From assembly GCF_027483985.1 (NCBI RefSeq), contig NZ_JAIXTJ010000042.1, positions 1 through 64,000 on the forward strand: 64,000 bases of DNA. Reading direction: 5' to 3'. Origin of the DNA: Flavobacterium sp. GTDB taxonomy: Bacteria > Bacteroidota > Bacteroidia > Flavobacteriales > Flavobacteriaceae. Shown here one piece after another: positions 26,780-35,796 of the stretch. The number at the start of each line of letters is the position of its first letter. The first letter of the stretch is position 1. The notes beneath the pieces were generated by a model. It made no database searches. It worked only from the letters and a program-made list of their open reading frames with translations, and was not told where the DNA came from. The position numbers were made by a program, and so were the translations under genes.

Positions 26780-27448
26780 ATGTTTAAAAAAGTAATAATA
26801 GCCGAAGATTTTGACAGCATCAACTTAGCCGTAATGCAAGTGCTGGGCGAACTTGGTGTAACCGAAATTCACCACGCCAAATATTGTGATGATGCCCAAT
26901 TAAAAATTAAGAAAGCCCTTCTGGACAATGATCCATTTGATTTACTGATTAGTGATTTATCTTTTAGAGCCGATCATAGAAAAGTGCAATTAGCTAGTGG
27001 CGACGATTTAATTCAATGGGTAAGACAAGTGCAACCCGACTTAAAAATAATCGTGCATTCGGTGGAAGACAAAACTTTTCATATAAATTCACTTTTTGAG
27101 AATCACAATATTGACGGATTTGTTATCAAAGGTCGCCACAGTATCCGTCAATTAAAAACAGCTATCAATAAGCTTTTTCAAACCGACGAAAAATACATTT
27201 CTCCTGAAATGGAAGTGGTGTTGCAAGATAAAACCATTAACGAAATTGACGAATACGACATTGAACTGATCAAGCAACTTTCGCTTGGTGTGCCACAAGA
27301 AAAAATGGATATCAAGTTCAAAGAATTGGGCATCTCGCCTTCTAGCAAAAGTACTATTGAAAAACGAGTGGGCAAACTCAAAGACTACTTCAAGGCTAAC
27401 AACACCGTACATCTTATCTCAATTGCTAAAGATTTAGGCATCGCTTAG
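26780..27448 (+). CDS. Response regulator with C-terminal helix-turn-helix
   Basis: A 222-residue partner of the upstream kinase. The receiver domain (1-125) has the acidic pocket IIAEDFD, the phosphoacceptor Asp59 in LLISDLSF, the Ser/Thr switch in IIVHSVED and the lysine in FVIKGRHS. A C-terminal segment (about 155-222) looks like a LuxR/NarL-type HTH (IELIKQLSLGVPQEKMDIKFKEL). The first copy of the TTTACGGTTTCCCGTAAA-type palindrome starts 27 bp after its stop. Two more copies occur at the Ter locus, so it is the best candidate for the protein that binds them. Confidence 0.88.
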   Translation: MFKKVIIAEDFDSINLAVMQVLGELGVTEIHHAKYCDDAQLKIKKALLDNDPFDLLISDLSFRADHRKVQLASGDDLIQWVRQVQPDLKIIVHSVEDKTFHINSLFENHNIDGFVIKGRHSIRQLKTAINKLFQTDEKYISPEMEVVLQDKTINEIDEYDIELIKQLSLGVPQEKMDIKFKELGISPSSKSTIEKRVGKLKDYFKANNTVHLISIAKDLGIA

Positions 27449-27474
27449 AAAAAAAAATACTTTTTTTTACCCAA

Positions 27475-27519
27475 TTACGGTTTCCCGTAAAATACCTATT
27501 TTATTTGGTTTTATGTTTG
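27475..27519 (+). promoter_or_regulatory. Palindrome-21 bp-TAnnTTTG promoter, copy 1
   Basis: TTACGG-TTTC-CCGTAA (27475-27490), then 21 bp, then the -7 box TATGTTTG (27512-27519). There is no TTTG at -33; the palindrome is in its place. It agrees with the copy at 36013 over about 45 bp, including ATACC and TTTGGTT in the spacer. It drives the gene at 27548. Confidence 0.75.
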
Positions 27520-27547
27520 AAAAATTATTTTAAAGACCTTTTCAAAT

Positions 27548-27844
27548 ATGAGAATAATATGCATTTTGTGCGGTGCCATCGCAATACTTGCTTGTTTCGA
27601 TTTACCTTATGGTTATTACACCTTTTTGCGAATTGCCATAACCTTAGGCGCTTTAGCTATACTAACGAGGGAAGTTCAAAAAGACGTAAACCTACTGGGT
27701 ATAACATTTATTGGGATAGTCGTTCTTTTTAATCCCATTATACCGATACATTTTTTTAAAAAATCACTTTGGATGCCAATTGATATACTAACCGGCATCT
27801 TGTTTTTGGTTTATGGTTTCAAAGAAAAAACTTTAAAGGAATAA
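27548..27844 (+). CDS. Small membrane protein (DUF6804-like), paralogue of 48307-48609
   Basis: A 98-residue protein with three or four hydrophobic segments. It starts with an IAILACFDLPYGYYTFLRI motif, which recurs as LLCLFDMPYSYYQFVRF in the protein at 48307. A third shared motif is PIIPIHFFKKSLWMPIDI / PFLKIALGRTIWNIVDL. I place it tentatively in the small-membrane-protein family DUF6804; its function is unknown. It begins about 25 bp downstream of the predicted start of transcription and one base before the KTSC gene. Confidence 0.8.
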   Translation: MRIICILCGAIAILACFDLPYGYYTFLRIAITLGALAILTREVQKDVNLLGITFIGIVVLFNPIIPIHFFKKSLWMPIDILTGILFLVYGFKEKTLKE

Positions 27845-27845
27845 T

Positions 27846-28055
27846 ATGACGAAATATCCAATACACAGCGCCAATATTCTCAAAGTAGGATATGACGAAG
27901 TACAACAAGTTCTAGAAATTGAATTCAAACTTACGGTAATTTATCACTATTTTGAAGTGCCGCTCGACGAATTTGTTGCCTTTATGAAAGCAGATGACCT
28001 TGAAGCATTTTATTTTGAATTTATCCAATGCAAGTATCATTTTGAGGTTTCCTAG
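27846..28055 (+). CDS. KTSC-domain protein
   Basis: A 69-residue protein that is almost entirely one KTSC-like domain: a central YDEVQQVLEIEFK strand, then IYHYFEVPLDEFVAFM, then AFYFEFIQCKYHFEV. The family is named after a short LysTS-Cys C-terminal motif of its members and is thought to bind nucleic acids; here the C-terminus is CKYHFEVS. The ATG is one base after the upstream membrane protein, so both are expressed from promoter copy 1. Function unknown. Confidence 0.75.
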   Translation: MTKYPIHSANILKVGYDEVQQVLEIEFKLTVIYHYFEVPLDEFVAFMKADDLEAFYFEFIQCKYHFEVS

Positions 28056-28269
28056 CTTTTTAATTTTTACTTCAAATGCGGAGCAAAAAAGAGCCTAATT
28101 TTGAAAATTCAGTGGTGAAATGTAGGTCGGTAGTGAATAAATGAAACTGTACAATTTCTTCCAGTCGATGCCCTAGCAATAAACACCGAAGTCAAAAGTA
28201 AAAATGGTAATGAACATAGATTTTTGATTGCATATTTTGCTAAAGTGATGTTAGAAAATACTTAGGTTT

Positions 28270-28457
28270 AGGTACCACAACCATACCGTTGCTATGGAGT
28301 ATCTATGAATTATCCATACAGTATCCATATAGTATGTTAATAAATGATTGGTTTGGACTTTATATAATTGGTTCTTATTTGGTTCGTAACTTGTTTGTAA
28401 TTAGATTAATTTTTTGCGAATGCATTACCTTTAATTAGTAATTTAGGGTACCACAAC
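28270..28457. repeat. Short repeats in a gene-free stretch
   Basis: The stretch 28056-28516 holds no gene that I can support. AGGTACCACAAC (28270-28281) recurs as GGGTACCACAAC (28446-28457). Between them are three tandem 11-bp units related to AGTATCCATAT (28298-28330). The region lies just upstream of a truncated gene and looks like decayed accessory DNA. Confidence 0.5.
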
Positions 28458-28516
28458 TACGAACAAAACAAGAACAAAACTAGGATAAAGTATAACCTCT
28501 ATTACTAAGGTGTGTT

Positions 28517-28627
28517 ATGGCAAAAATTACAGTAGATGGACCATTTCCGAAACGGATTGATGATTATGTTCTTTATAAATTGGACGATCAAATAATAATG
28601 CGTGCTACTGGGATTAACTGTAGATGA
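28517..28627 (+). pseudogene. Truncated start of a small hypothetical gene
   Basis: An ATG at 28517 opens a 36-codon frame (MAKITVDGPFPKRIDDYVLY...) that ends at 28627. The MAKI..G..KRI..YV pattern resembles the N-terminus of a family of roughly 60-140-residue flavobacterial hypothetical proteins as I recall it. The rest of such a protein is missing, and the next gene begins 32 bp later. It could also be a genuine very small gene. Confidence 0.4.
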
Positions 28628-28659
28628 ATTAAAAACAATTAATTATAAACTAATTTATA

Positions 28660-29502
28660 ATGGAAATAAAATTTAGCAAACTATTATTTTTATTTTTTAT
28701 AATTTGTGTGAATTGCTTCTCGCAAAAAGAGCATAAGCTCGATACAATAACTATAAAAATTGATTATAATAAATATAAGGAAACTGCATATTATCATTAT
28801 AATAAGTGTTATGATATATCAAAAGAAATTGAAAATTTGACTCTTAAAAACGATTTACTACCAACTTTTTATGCAAAAGATTCTTTAAAATTATCTGTAA
28901 TTCCTATCTTTAGCATTAATTCATCTTACATACATAATGATAAAACCAATGCCTTACACTTGATTGATTTTAAGCAAAATTTTTTTCATCAAACCGTTTA
29001 TATAGAAAATTATAAAAATATTATAGTTTCAAATTTTACTCTTTTTGGAGACTCTTTTAGTGCTAATGATTATACCTTGGATCAACCATTTTTTTACTTG
29101 TACTTAAATAAGAATTTTAACGAATTTCTTAAAGGAGGTGGCGGTTATGATTATAAAGTAGTAACTCGCAACGATAAAAATTTTGTTAATTTTACAGTAA
29201 AAGGTTTTAAGGGTGAATTTGTCATTGAAAAAGGCATTCTTTATTATATTGTTGCTTTTAAAAAAGAGTATGTTACTATGGATGAATTCTCTATTCCTTT
29301 GGATGGTTTATCAATTCCTGATTTTTTATATTTTAGAAAAGTTGAATTTTCTAAATACATTAAAAAATGTTTTTGTGAAACAGAGCTTACTGATTTTGTT
29401 CAAAAAAGTAGTTTTAATGAAGATGAAGACAAGATGAAGTGTTTAAAAAAAATAAGCAATAAAAATAGTAAAGTAGCGTATTTTTTGAAGGTTAATAATT
29501 AA
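28660..29502 (+). CDS. Hypothetical secreted protein
   Basis: A 280-residue protein that I do not recognise. A signal peptide covers about residues 1-21 (hydrophobic LLFLFFIICVN, cleavage near CFS-Q). The rest is rich in Lys, Asn, Tyr and Phe and is predicted to be beta-rich, with the cysteines near the end (KKCFCETE, KCLKK). The base composition is more AT-rich than the flanking housekeeping genes, which fits recent acquisition. It stands alone between two repeat-bearing gaps. Confidence 0.6.
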   Translation: MEIKFSKLLFLFFIICVNCFSQKEHKLDTITIKIDYNKYKETAYYHYNKCYDISKEIENLTLKNDLLPTFYAKDSLKLSVIPIFSINSSYIHNDKTNALHLIDFKQNFFHQTVYIENYKNIIVSNFTLFGDSFSANDYTLDQPFFYLYLNKNFNEFLKGGGGYDYKVVTRNDKNFVNFTVKGFKGEFVIEKGILYYIVAFKKEYVTMDEFSIPLDGLSIPDFLYFRKVEFSKYIKKCFCETELTDFVQKSSFNEDEDKMKCLKKISNKNSKVAYFLKVNN

Positions 29503-29545
29503 TAAAAGATGTACAAAACAATTATCCTGCTCAACAAAGAGCTGG

Positions 29546-29589
29546 TATGAAAAGTTTCGGAAACGTCATCTGACTTTGAAGAAATAATT
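29546..29589. repeat. 44-bp repeat, copy A
   Basis: TATGAAAAG...CTGACTTTG..GAAATAATT; about 36 of 44 bases match the copy at 30384-30427. It lies between two hypothetical secreted proteins. The gap 29503-29746 holds no gene. Confidence 0.6.
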
Positions 29590-29685
29590 ATGCCACGCTA
29601 ACAGGTTTCAATGGGAACTTATGCGGCGTAAAATAATAATTGAGAAATCATTTTGTTAGTTCTATTTTGATTTTTATTGTGGAGA

Positions 29686-29700
29686 CGGATTGCAAATCCG
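29686..29700. repeat. REP-like palindrome
   Basis: CGGATT-GCA-AATCCG is a perfect inverted repeat in a locally GC-rich patch (29680-29725) within AT-rich DNA, as expected for a repetitive extragenic palindrome. Confidence 0.4.
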
Positions 29701-29746
29701 CGCTATCGGGTCTGCCCTGAGGGTTTTGAATATTAAATATTAATTT

Positions 29747-30283
29747 ATGAAAAAAATTATTATTTTCATTTGTTTTTTACAATTATCATGTATTAGTCAG
29801 CAAGAAAAAAGAGTAAGTAAAATAAAAGTAAATTTTGTTTCATTGAGTATCAAAACTAAAGGACATATTTATGAAATACTTGAGGCTAACAAGACAGTTG
29901 TTAAGAGTAATGAGCAAACAATTTTAATCTATCATTTTTTTAAGGGTGCGAATAAAAACGACACTTTAAAGTTGTATAAAAATGGTGTAATTGAATATAA
30001 AAATATTACCTTGAAAAAAGTAGATGAAAAAAAAATAATGAACAAAGGAAAATTAATAAAAGTTCATAAGTTGTATATTTCCAATATAGGAGATATGTCT
30101 GTTGATAATTTTTCTGGTCAAATTATTTATTTAGCAAATGATGATATAATTGCAATATTTGGAGTCGTAGGAAATTATGCATCTCTGTACAACCCAGAAA
30201 TGTTTTCTGAAATCCATAATAAGATTTTATATAACAAAATTGATTTTAAAAGGGATTCAAATGAGTTAGATGGAAGACCATAA
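29747..30283 (+). CDS. Hypothetical exported protein
   Basis: A 178-residue protein that I do not recognise. It starts with a typical export signal (MKKIIIFICFLQLSC) and may be a lipoprotein on Cys15, although the lipobox is weak. The mature part is basic and beta-rich, with no known motif. It is preceded by the REP-like palindrome and followed by copy B of the 44-bp repeat. Codon use is strongly AT-biased like the gene at 28660. Confidence 0.6.
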   Translation: MKKIIIFICFLQLSCISQQEKRVSKIKVNFVSLSIKTKGHIYEILEANKTVVKSNEQTILIYHFFKGANKNDTLKLYKNGVIEYKNITLKKVDEKKIMNKGKLIKVHKLYISNIGDMSVDNFSGQIIYLANDDIIAIFGVVGNYASLYNPEMFSEIHNKILYNKIDFKRDSNELDGRP

Positions 30284-30383
30284 TAATGAATTATTTATAA
30301 TGAAAATATAAATTTATAATAACTTACTTAATAGAATGGAGTTACATTCTGAATTTATCCAGCCCAGCTCCGTAAAGAGTTCC

Positions 30384-30427
30384 TATGAAAAGCTCCGCAA
30401 ATGTCTCCTGACTTTGCGGAAATAATT
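30384..30427. repeat. 44-bp repeat, copy B, with a perfect 8-bp hairpin
   Basis: Second copy of the repeat at 29546. Here TCCGCAAA (30394-30401) and TTTGCGGA (30413-30420) form a perfect inverted repeat that has decayed in copy A. It ends 40 bp before the beta-barrel gene. Confidence 0.6.
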
Positions 30428-30467
30428 TCTTTTTAAACAAAAATTATTAAAATGTAAAAAATAAACA

Positions 30468-31112
30468 ATGAAAAAACTAATTTTATCTATAGTATTACTA
30501 GCTGCAATGGCTGTTTGCCAAGCACAAGAAAAAAGCACCAAAAGTGAAGTTACTTTTGGTGCAAAAGCAGGTGTCAACATATCTACAGCCGTCTTTGATG
30601 AGAGTATTGAAAACTACGTGCCAAGCGTTTCTAGTGTTGTAGGAGCTAATTTAAGCTTTTTTGTTAATTTACCTATGGGTTCAAAGTTTGCTTTACAACC
30701 TGAGATAGTTTATTCTATGCAGGGCTTTGATTATGTTTATGATAATGAATACGCAAGAGCAGATATAAAAACAAGATTAAATTATGTTACCGTACCGTTT
30801 AATTTTCAATTCAAATTCATTGAAAAAGCATACATTGAAGCAGGTCCGCAATTCGATTTTTTAGTAGGTGCAAAAGGTGATTATACTTCAAAAGATAAAT
30901 TTTCTAATCAAGTAACTTCGCTAAATGATAAAGATTTAAAAGATAATTATAAAGCTTTAGTTTTTGGACTTAACTTTGGAGCAGGTTATAAAATTACAGA
31001 GGCTATATCAGCAAATGTTAGGTACTGCTTAGGACTTACGCCAGCAAATCAAGGCAATACGCTTTCTTCGAAGAACAGAGTTATACAAATTGGTGCTGCT
31101 TATAGTTTTTAA
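30468..31112 (+). CDS. Outer-membrane beta-barrel protein (PorT/OMP_b-brl_2-like)
   Basis: A 214-residue protein with a signal peptide (LAAMAVCQAQ-EKS). It has the pattern of Bacteroidota 8-stranded barrels: a TFGAKAGVNIST start, the LALQPEIVYSMQGF-type strand, LNYVTVPFNFQFKF, YIEAGPQFDFLVGA and a final RVIQIGAAYSF strand ending in Phe. Such proteins sit in the outer membrane; the role is unknown. The large surface protein begins 21 bp later and may be co-expressed. Confidence 0.85.
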   Translation: MKKLILSIVLLAAMAVCQAQEKSTKSEVTFGAKAGVNISTAVFDESIENYVPSVSSVVGANLSFFVNLPMGSKFALQPEIVYSMQGFDYVYDNEYARADIKTRLNYVTVPFNFQFKFIEKAYIEAGPQFDFLVGAKGDYTSKDKFSNQVTSLNDKDLKDNYKALVFGLNFGAGYKITEAISANVRYCLGLTPANQGNTLSSKNRVIQIGAAYSF

Positions 31113-31133
31113 TTCAACATTCTAAAATTATTT

Positions 31134-34100
31134 GTGAAAAGAATAATTATAAATACCATAGTATTATTTTATAGTTTGTTGGCATTTCCACAAGGAGAAG
31201 CCAATAATTGGTATTTTGGTTACGGTGCTGGTATAACTTTTAATAGTGGTAGCCCAGTAGCGGTGACTGATGGGCAACTTTATACTTTTGAGGGTTGTAC
31301 AACAATATCTGATGCAGCTGGTCAATTATTATTTTACACCGATGGTATTACAGTTTACAATCGTAATCATTTAATGATGCTTAATGGTGACAATTTAAAT
31401 GGTGATCCATCAAGTTCACAATCTGCAACAATTGTTCCAAAACCAGGATCGAACACACTTTTTTATGTTTTTACAGTTGATGCAGAAGCAAGACCAAACG
31501 GATTACAATACTCCATTGTAGATATTTCCCTTGATGGAGGATTAGGTGGCGTTACGGCTCAAAAAAATATTTTAATTTATACACCATCATGCGAGAAAAT
31601 AGGAGTAGTAAAACATGCAAACAATACCGATTTTTGGATAGTATCGCATGGCTGGAATAATAATTCTTTTTATGCCCATTTATTAACAGCTTCAGGTTTA
31701 AGCACAACACCTACAACTAGTACTATTGGAGCAATTTACGAACCTAACATTTTAGGAGAAGTATGGAGTTCAACTGGATATTTGCGAATTTCGCCTGACG
31801 GTTCAAAGTTAGTTTCTTGCTCTAGTTGGTCAAATGGGACAACACAATTATTCGATTTTAATAATGCTTCAGGAGCAGTTTCAAATCCAATAACCATTCA
31901 AATGGGTACAGACCTTTTTTATGGCGCCGAATTTTCAACCAACAACGAAGTATTGTATTTAAGTGCAAGTAATAATCTAAAAATTTACCAATTTGATTTG
32001 AATGCTTCCAACTTAGTTTCAAGTGCTACACTAATTTATTCGGGACCAAAAGCACCAGGGGCATTACAATTAGGACCAGACGGTAAAATTTATATTGTGT
32101 TTTTTGATAATGGTTATTTGGGTGTCGTTAATAATCCTAACAACTTAGCGTTAGGATGTAATTTAAATGATAATGAAATTTTCTTGCAAAATAGATTATG
32201 CGGTGTAGGCTTACCTCCTTTTATTACTTCATTCTTTTATACACCTGCAATTCAATTAGACAACTTATGTCAAAATGAAATGTCAACTTTTGAATTAAAT
32301 ACAAACCAAGTTATATCAAGTGCCTTATGGAATTTTGGTGATGGAGCAACTTCTACAGCTATTCAACCTAATCATGCCTATTCTAATCCAGGTAATTACA
32401 CAGTATCAGTCTCAGTTGTTGGTCCAAATGGCACAGGAAACAATACAAGAAACATTACAATCTATCCACAACCAACATTACTAACCAATACAGTAAGCTT
32501 AAAACAATGCGATGATAACAATGATGGTTATAGTGCCTTTAATTTGAATGAAACCATTCCGTTATTGGTTTCCAATCCAACAGGATTAAGTATTACTTTT
32601 CACGAGACTTTAACTCAGGCTCAAGACGAGAGTAGTTCTATTTCAAATTTAAGTGCTTATCCCAACCAAATTATAAATAATGATATAGTCTACGCGAGGA
32701 TTGAAAATGCAAATGGCTGTTACAAAACGGCTCTAATCAATTTACAAGTTTCAACTACTTTAATCCCGACTTCATTTCAACTCACTTACCACGAATGTGA
32801 TGATGCACTTTCGGGTTCGATTACTGACGGCATTGCTACTTTCAATTTTAGTGCTGCCGAAAGTCAGGTACGAGCCCTTTATCCATCAGGACAATTGCTT
32901 GATGTTACGTTTTACAAGAATTTAGCAGATGCGCTTTCTGAAAGTAATAAAATTACCAGTACCTCCAATTACACCAATATAGGTTCTCCAAATACACAAA
33001 ATATTTATGTTCGTGTCGACAGTCAAATCAATAATGAATGTTTGGGATTGGGACATCACATTACGTTAAAAGTAGATAGAATTCCTATCGTACAACCTTT
33101 GATAATAAAACAATGTGATGATAACCAAGACGGCGTTTTTGCTTTTACTACCGCAAATTTAGAAGCAACCTTATTAAATGGATTGACCAATGTTGTTGTG
33201 ACTTATGCTGATAGTAGTGGAAATCCAATTGTATTAAGCAATCCTTTTGCTATAACTTCGCAAATTATTACTGTAAAAGTTAAAAACAATTATGGAAAGC
33301 AATGCGAATATAACACGACCATTCAATTTATTGTAGATGATTTGCCTGAAGCCTTTGCACTACCAATAAGTGCGACGATCCATTGTGATGATGATGAAAC
33401 AAGTCCGAGTTTGCAGAACGGACAATTTGCTTTTGATACAACAGGTTTTCAAGCGGCTATTTTGGGTAGCCAAACCGGAATGATTGTAAACTATTACGAT
33501 CAAAATAATAATCCTTTACCAAGTCCGCTTTCTAATCCGTTCACAACAGCAACTCAAAATGTAAAGGTAGAAGTAATAAATCCTAACAATGCAACATGTA
33601 AGGCAACAATGACTATTCCATTTATTGTTAATCCGATACCAAATGTTAGTTTGTTTGGAAACGAATTGGTATGCAGTAACAACCCAACTTTTACCAAAGT
33701 TATTGATGCAGGATTAGTAGATAGTACAACTATAAATAATTTTACTTATTCGTGGTATCTCAATAATGTTTTAATTGCTGGAGCCAATCAATATTCCTTA
33801 ACAGTAAACACAGAAGGTACTTATACTGTGAAGGTCACTAATTCTCTAGGTTGTGACACCACAAGAACCCTTAACGTAACTGCATCTAACATTGCTGCTA
33901 TAAATGCTATTGAAGTTACCGATTTGGCAGAGATGAATTCTATAACCGTTTATGCATCAGGTGCAGGCGATTATGTTTACAGTATAGATAATACTAACTT
34001 TCAAGAAAGCGCAACATTCTCGAATCTTCTACCCGGAATTTACACCGTTTATGTAAAGGATAAGAACGGCTGTGGAATAGCTACAGAAGAGGTAAGCGTA

Positions 34101-34364
34101 CTAGGAATTCCAACCTATTTCACGCCCAATAATGATGGCTACAATGATTATTGGAATATAAAAGGAGTGAATTCTGATTTTTACCAAAATGCAAGCATTC
34201 ATATTTTTGATAGATTTGGTAAATTACTAAAACAAATCAGTCCTTTAAGTCAAGGATGGGATGGAAAATACAATGGACAAAATGTACCCTCAGAAGATTA
34301 TTGGTACGTGATTAAACTTCAAGATGATAGAGTTTTGAAAGGGCATTTTGCTTTGAAAAGGTAG
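31134..34364 (+). CDS. Large secreted surface protein with PKD domain and gliding-motility C-terminal domain (T9SS type B)
   Basis: A 1076-residue secreted protein. After a signal peptide (GTG start at 31134, LLAFPQG) comes a beta-propeller-like region (about 20-375) similar to the N-terminus of many flavobacterial surface proteins (NWYFGYGAGITFNSG). A PKD domain follows (about 385-445, WNFGDG...HAYSNPGNYTV). Then come four units of about 95 residues, each starting with a CDD motif (KQCDDNNDG, ECDDALSG, KQCDDNQDG, HCDDDETS). The end is the CHU_C/gliding-motility-associated domain (TYFTPNNDGYNDYW...FDRFGKLL...GWDGKYNG), a type B signal for T9SS export. Probable adhesin-like role. Confidence 0.9.
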   Translation: MKRIIINTIVLFYSLLAFPQGEANNWYFGYGAGITFNSGSPVAVTDGQLYTFEGCTTISDAAGQLLFYTDGITVYNRNHLMMLNGDNLNGDPSSSQSATIVPKPGSNTLFYVFTVDAEARPNGLQYSIVDISLDGGLGGVTAQKNILIYTPSCEKIGVVKHANNTDFWIVSHGWNNNSFYAHLLTASGLSTTPTTSTIGAIYEPNILGEVWSSTGYLRISPDGSKLVSCSSWSNGTTQLFDFNNASGAVSNPITIQMGTDLFYGAEFSTNNEVLYLSASNNLKIYQFDLNASNLVSSATLIYSGPKAPGALQLGPDGKIYIVFFDNGYLGVVNNPNNLALGCNLNDNEIFLQNRLCGVGLPPFITSFFYTPAIQLDNLCQNEMSTFELNTNQVISSALWNFGDGATSTAIQPNHAYSNPGNYTVSVSVVGPNGTGNNTRNITIYPQPTLLTNTVSLKQCDDNNDGYSAFNLNETIPLLVSNPTGLSITFHETLTQAQDESSSISNLSAYPNQIINNDIVYARIENANGCYKTALINLQVSTTLIPTSFQLTYHECDDALSGSITDGIATFNFSAAESQVRALYPSGQLLDVTFYKNLADALSESNKITSTSNYTNIGSPNTQNIYVRVDSQINNECLGLGHHITLKVDRIPIVQPLIIKQCDDNQDGVFAFTTANLEATLLNGLTNVVVTYADSSGNPIVLSNPFAITSQIITVKVKNNYGKQCEYNTTIQFIVDDLPEAFALPISATIHCDDDETSPSLQNGQFAFDTTGFQAAILGSQTGMIVNYYDQNNNPLPSPLSNPFTTATQNVKVEVINPNNATCKATMTIPFIVNPIPNVSLFGNELVCSNNPTFTKVIDAGLVDSTTINNFTYSWYLNNVLIAGANQYSLTVNTEGTYTVKVTNSLGCDTTRTLNVTASNIAAINAIEVTDLAEMNSITVYASGAGDYVYSIDNTNFQESATFSNLLPGIYTVYVKDKNGCGIATEEVSVLGIPTYFTPNNDGYNDYWNIKGVNSDFYQNASIHIFDRFGKLLKQISPLSQGWDGKYNGQNVPSEDYWYVIKLQDDRVLKGHFALKR

Positions 34365-34380
34365 TTTATTATTAAAATTA

Positions 34381-35247
34381 TTACTCACAATCTTCAACGT
34401 ACTTCTCAATAATATACTGTGTTACTTTCCTAAGCTCAGCTCCATTCTCGGGATTTTCTCCATCCATACTAAAAAATTGAATCTCATTATTTTTCTTACT
34501 GTACCAAACAATGGGTTTATCTCCATTAAAAAACTTTGTAGTATCGCAAACTGTTAACTCTTTTCGACTAAACTCCATTTCATTGTAAGGCTTTATAATT
34601 TTTGCACTTGCAAATTCAACTTGCTCACCTTTGCAATCTACCAATTCATAATGATCTTCTTTCCATTCCATGCATTCTTTTTCTTTGAAAAACATACTTT
34701 TCGCACCAAATAATCCGAAAACTACTATTGAGCCAATTCCAACTTTCTTCTTTAAATTACTTTTTGATGCAACAATTACTTCATCTTTAAAAAAAACAGG
34801 TTTTTCTTCCTTTTCGATAATACTATTCGATTTATTTTTAGCAACATTCGTTCCTTTCACATCTTCTACAAAATCGTCAGAATTTAACTTAGCAAACTTC
34901 TTAAATGGTCTTGGCTCAAAATTCAATAAAATAGCCGACATATTTATCCCTTCAATATCTGCTAAATCACTCTCTCCTTTTAAAAAATTTTCTATTGGTC
35001 GAAACCTATCTGTAGCAGCTTGCAATTTATTTTTATTGCCAGACTCAAACGGAAATCCAAAAAAAATCTCAAAGCTTTTTAAATCATCACTACTGTCATT
35101 ATTCTTAAATCTTTCAATGCAAAGCTGACGAAGTTTCGCTCTAGATGGAACCAACAAAAAACTAGAATATTCCTTGATCTTTTCTTCTTCAAATTTTACT
35201 CTGATAGCTTTCTTATAAGCTTCAAGAGCATCTTGTAATGTGGTCAT
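34381..35247 (-). CDS. Hypothetical protein with one transmembrane segment
   Basis: A 288-residue protein that I do not recognise. The N-terminal 160 residues are charged and probably cytoplasmic (AYKKAIRVKFEEEKIKEYSSFLLVPSRAKLRQLCIERF). A hydrophobic helix lies near residue 180 (GIGSIVVFGLFGAKSMFF). The C-terminal 100 residues would be periplasmic (CMEWKEDHYELVDCKG...). The layout, DNA-binding-like or regulatory N-part plus a sensor C-part, is guesswork. It converges on the surface protein gene. A 9-bp tandem repeat touches its start. Confidence 0.65.
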   Translation of the reverse strand: MTTLQDALEAYKKAIRVKFEEEKIKEYSSFLLVPSRAKLRQLCIERFKNNDSSDDLKSFEIFFGFPFESGNKNKLQAATDRFRPIENFLKGESDLADIEGINMSAILLNFEPRPFKKFAKLNSDDFVEDVKGTNVAKNKSNSIIEKEEKPVFFKDEVIVASKSNLKKKVGIGSIVVFGLFGAKSMFFKEKECMEWKEDHYELVDCKGEQVEFASAKIIKPYNEMEFSRKELTVCDTTKFFNGDKPIVWYSKKNNEIQFFSMDGENPENGAELRKVTQYIIEKYVEDCE

Positions 35248-35250
35248 AAT

Positions 35251-35286
35251 AGGAATTTTAGGAATAGCAGGAATTTCAGGAATTCC
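35251..35286. repeat. Four 9-bp tandem repeats (AGGAATTTC-like)
   Basis: Units AGGAATTTT, AGGAATAGC, AGGAATTTC and AGGAATTCC abut each other, directly upstream of the - strand gene ending at 34381. The rest of the 35287-35562 gap shows no gene. Confidence 0.65.
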
Positions 35287-35562
35287 TTATAAACACTCAA
35301 ACAAAAACCACATTCCTTTGCCTCAGAATTAGTTCTTGCTCTATTTCGCGATAGGAACAAATGTACAAAACTAGTTCAAAAAAGTGACGCTCTACAGAAC
35401 TGATTTTTTATTCAGGGAAGTATAACTAAAAGGTTCTGTGGTAGCGCACTTCACTTCCCAAAAAAACAAATTCGAGTACTCTAATCTGAGGCAGGACTAC
35501 TGCTTCAAAACGCTTTCGAGAACGTCTCGAACAGCCACCACTATTCCAAAATTTAAAACATT

Positions 35563-35763
35563 ATGAAAAAAATATTTTTCGCATCTCTTGTTGCACTAGC
35601 AATTACCTTCACTTCTTGCACAGCGGATGTCCTAGAAGAAAACGCAGCAAACGACAATGCTTCCAACTACCACAGTGAACTATTGTTAAATCAAAAACCA
35701 GCCGACACCACAGGTGGACAAGGAGGCAACATTCCACCACCGCCACCTCCAGTTGTGCCGTAA
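35563..35763 (+). CDS. Small lipoprotein with polyproline tail
   Basis: A 66-residue protein with a lipoprotein signal (LVALAITFTSC at residue 19) and a mature part of fewer than 50 residues that ends in a glycine-rich patch and seven prolines (GGQGGNIPPPPPPVVP). No function is assigned. A good terminator follows at 35797, so it is an independent transcript. Confidence 0.7.
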   Translation: MKKIFFASLVALAITFTSCTADVLEENAANDNASNYHSELLLNQKPADTTGGQGGNIPPPPPPVVP

Positions 35764-35796
35764 TCAAACAGAAATGATTGGCCATTAATAATTTCG

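Noticed and set aside
28270..28460. A CRISPR array
   Set aside because: The units are 11 bp, tandem and few, with no spacers of constant length and no cas genes in the window.
34670..35128. A 152-codon + strand frame
   Set aside because: It lies wholly opposite the hypothetical gene 34381-35247 and is Leu/Ser/Phe-rich, as expected from a shadow frame.
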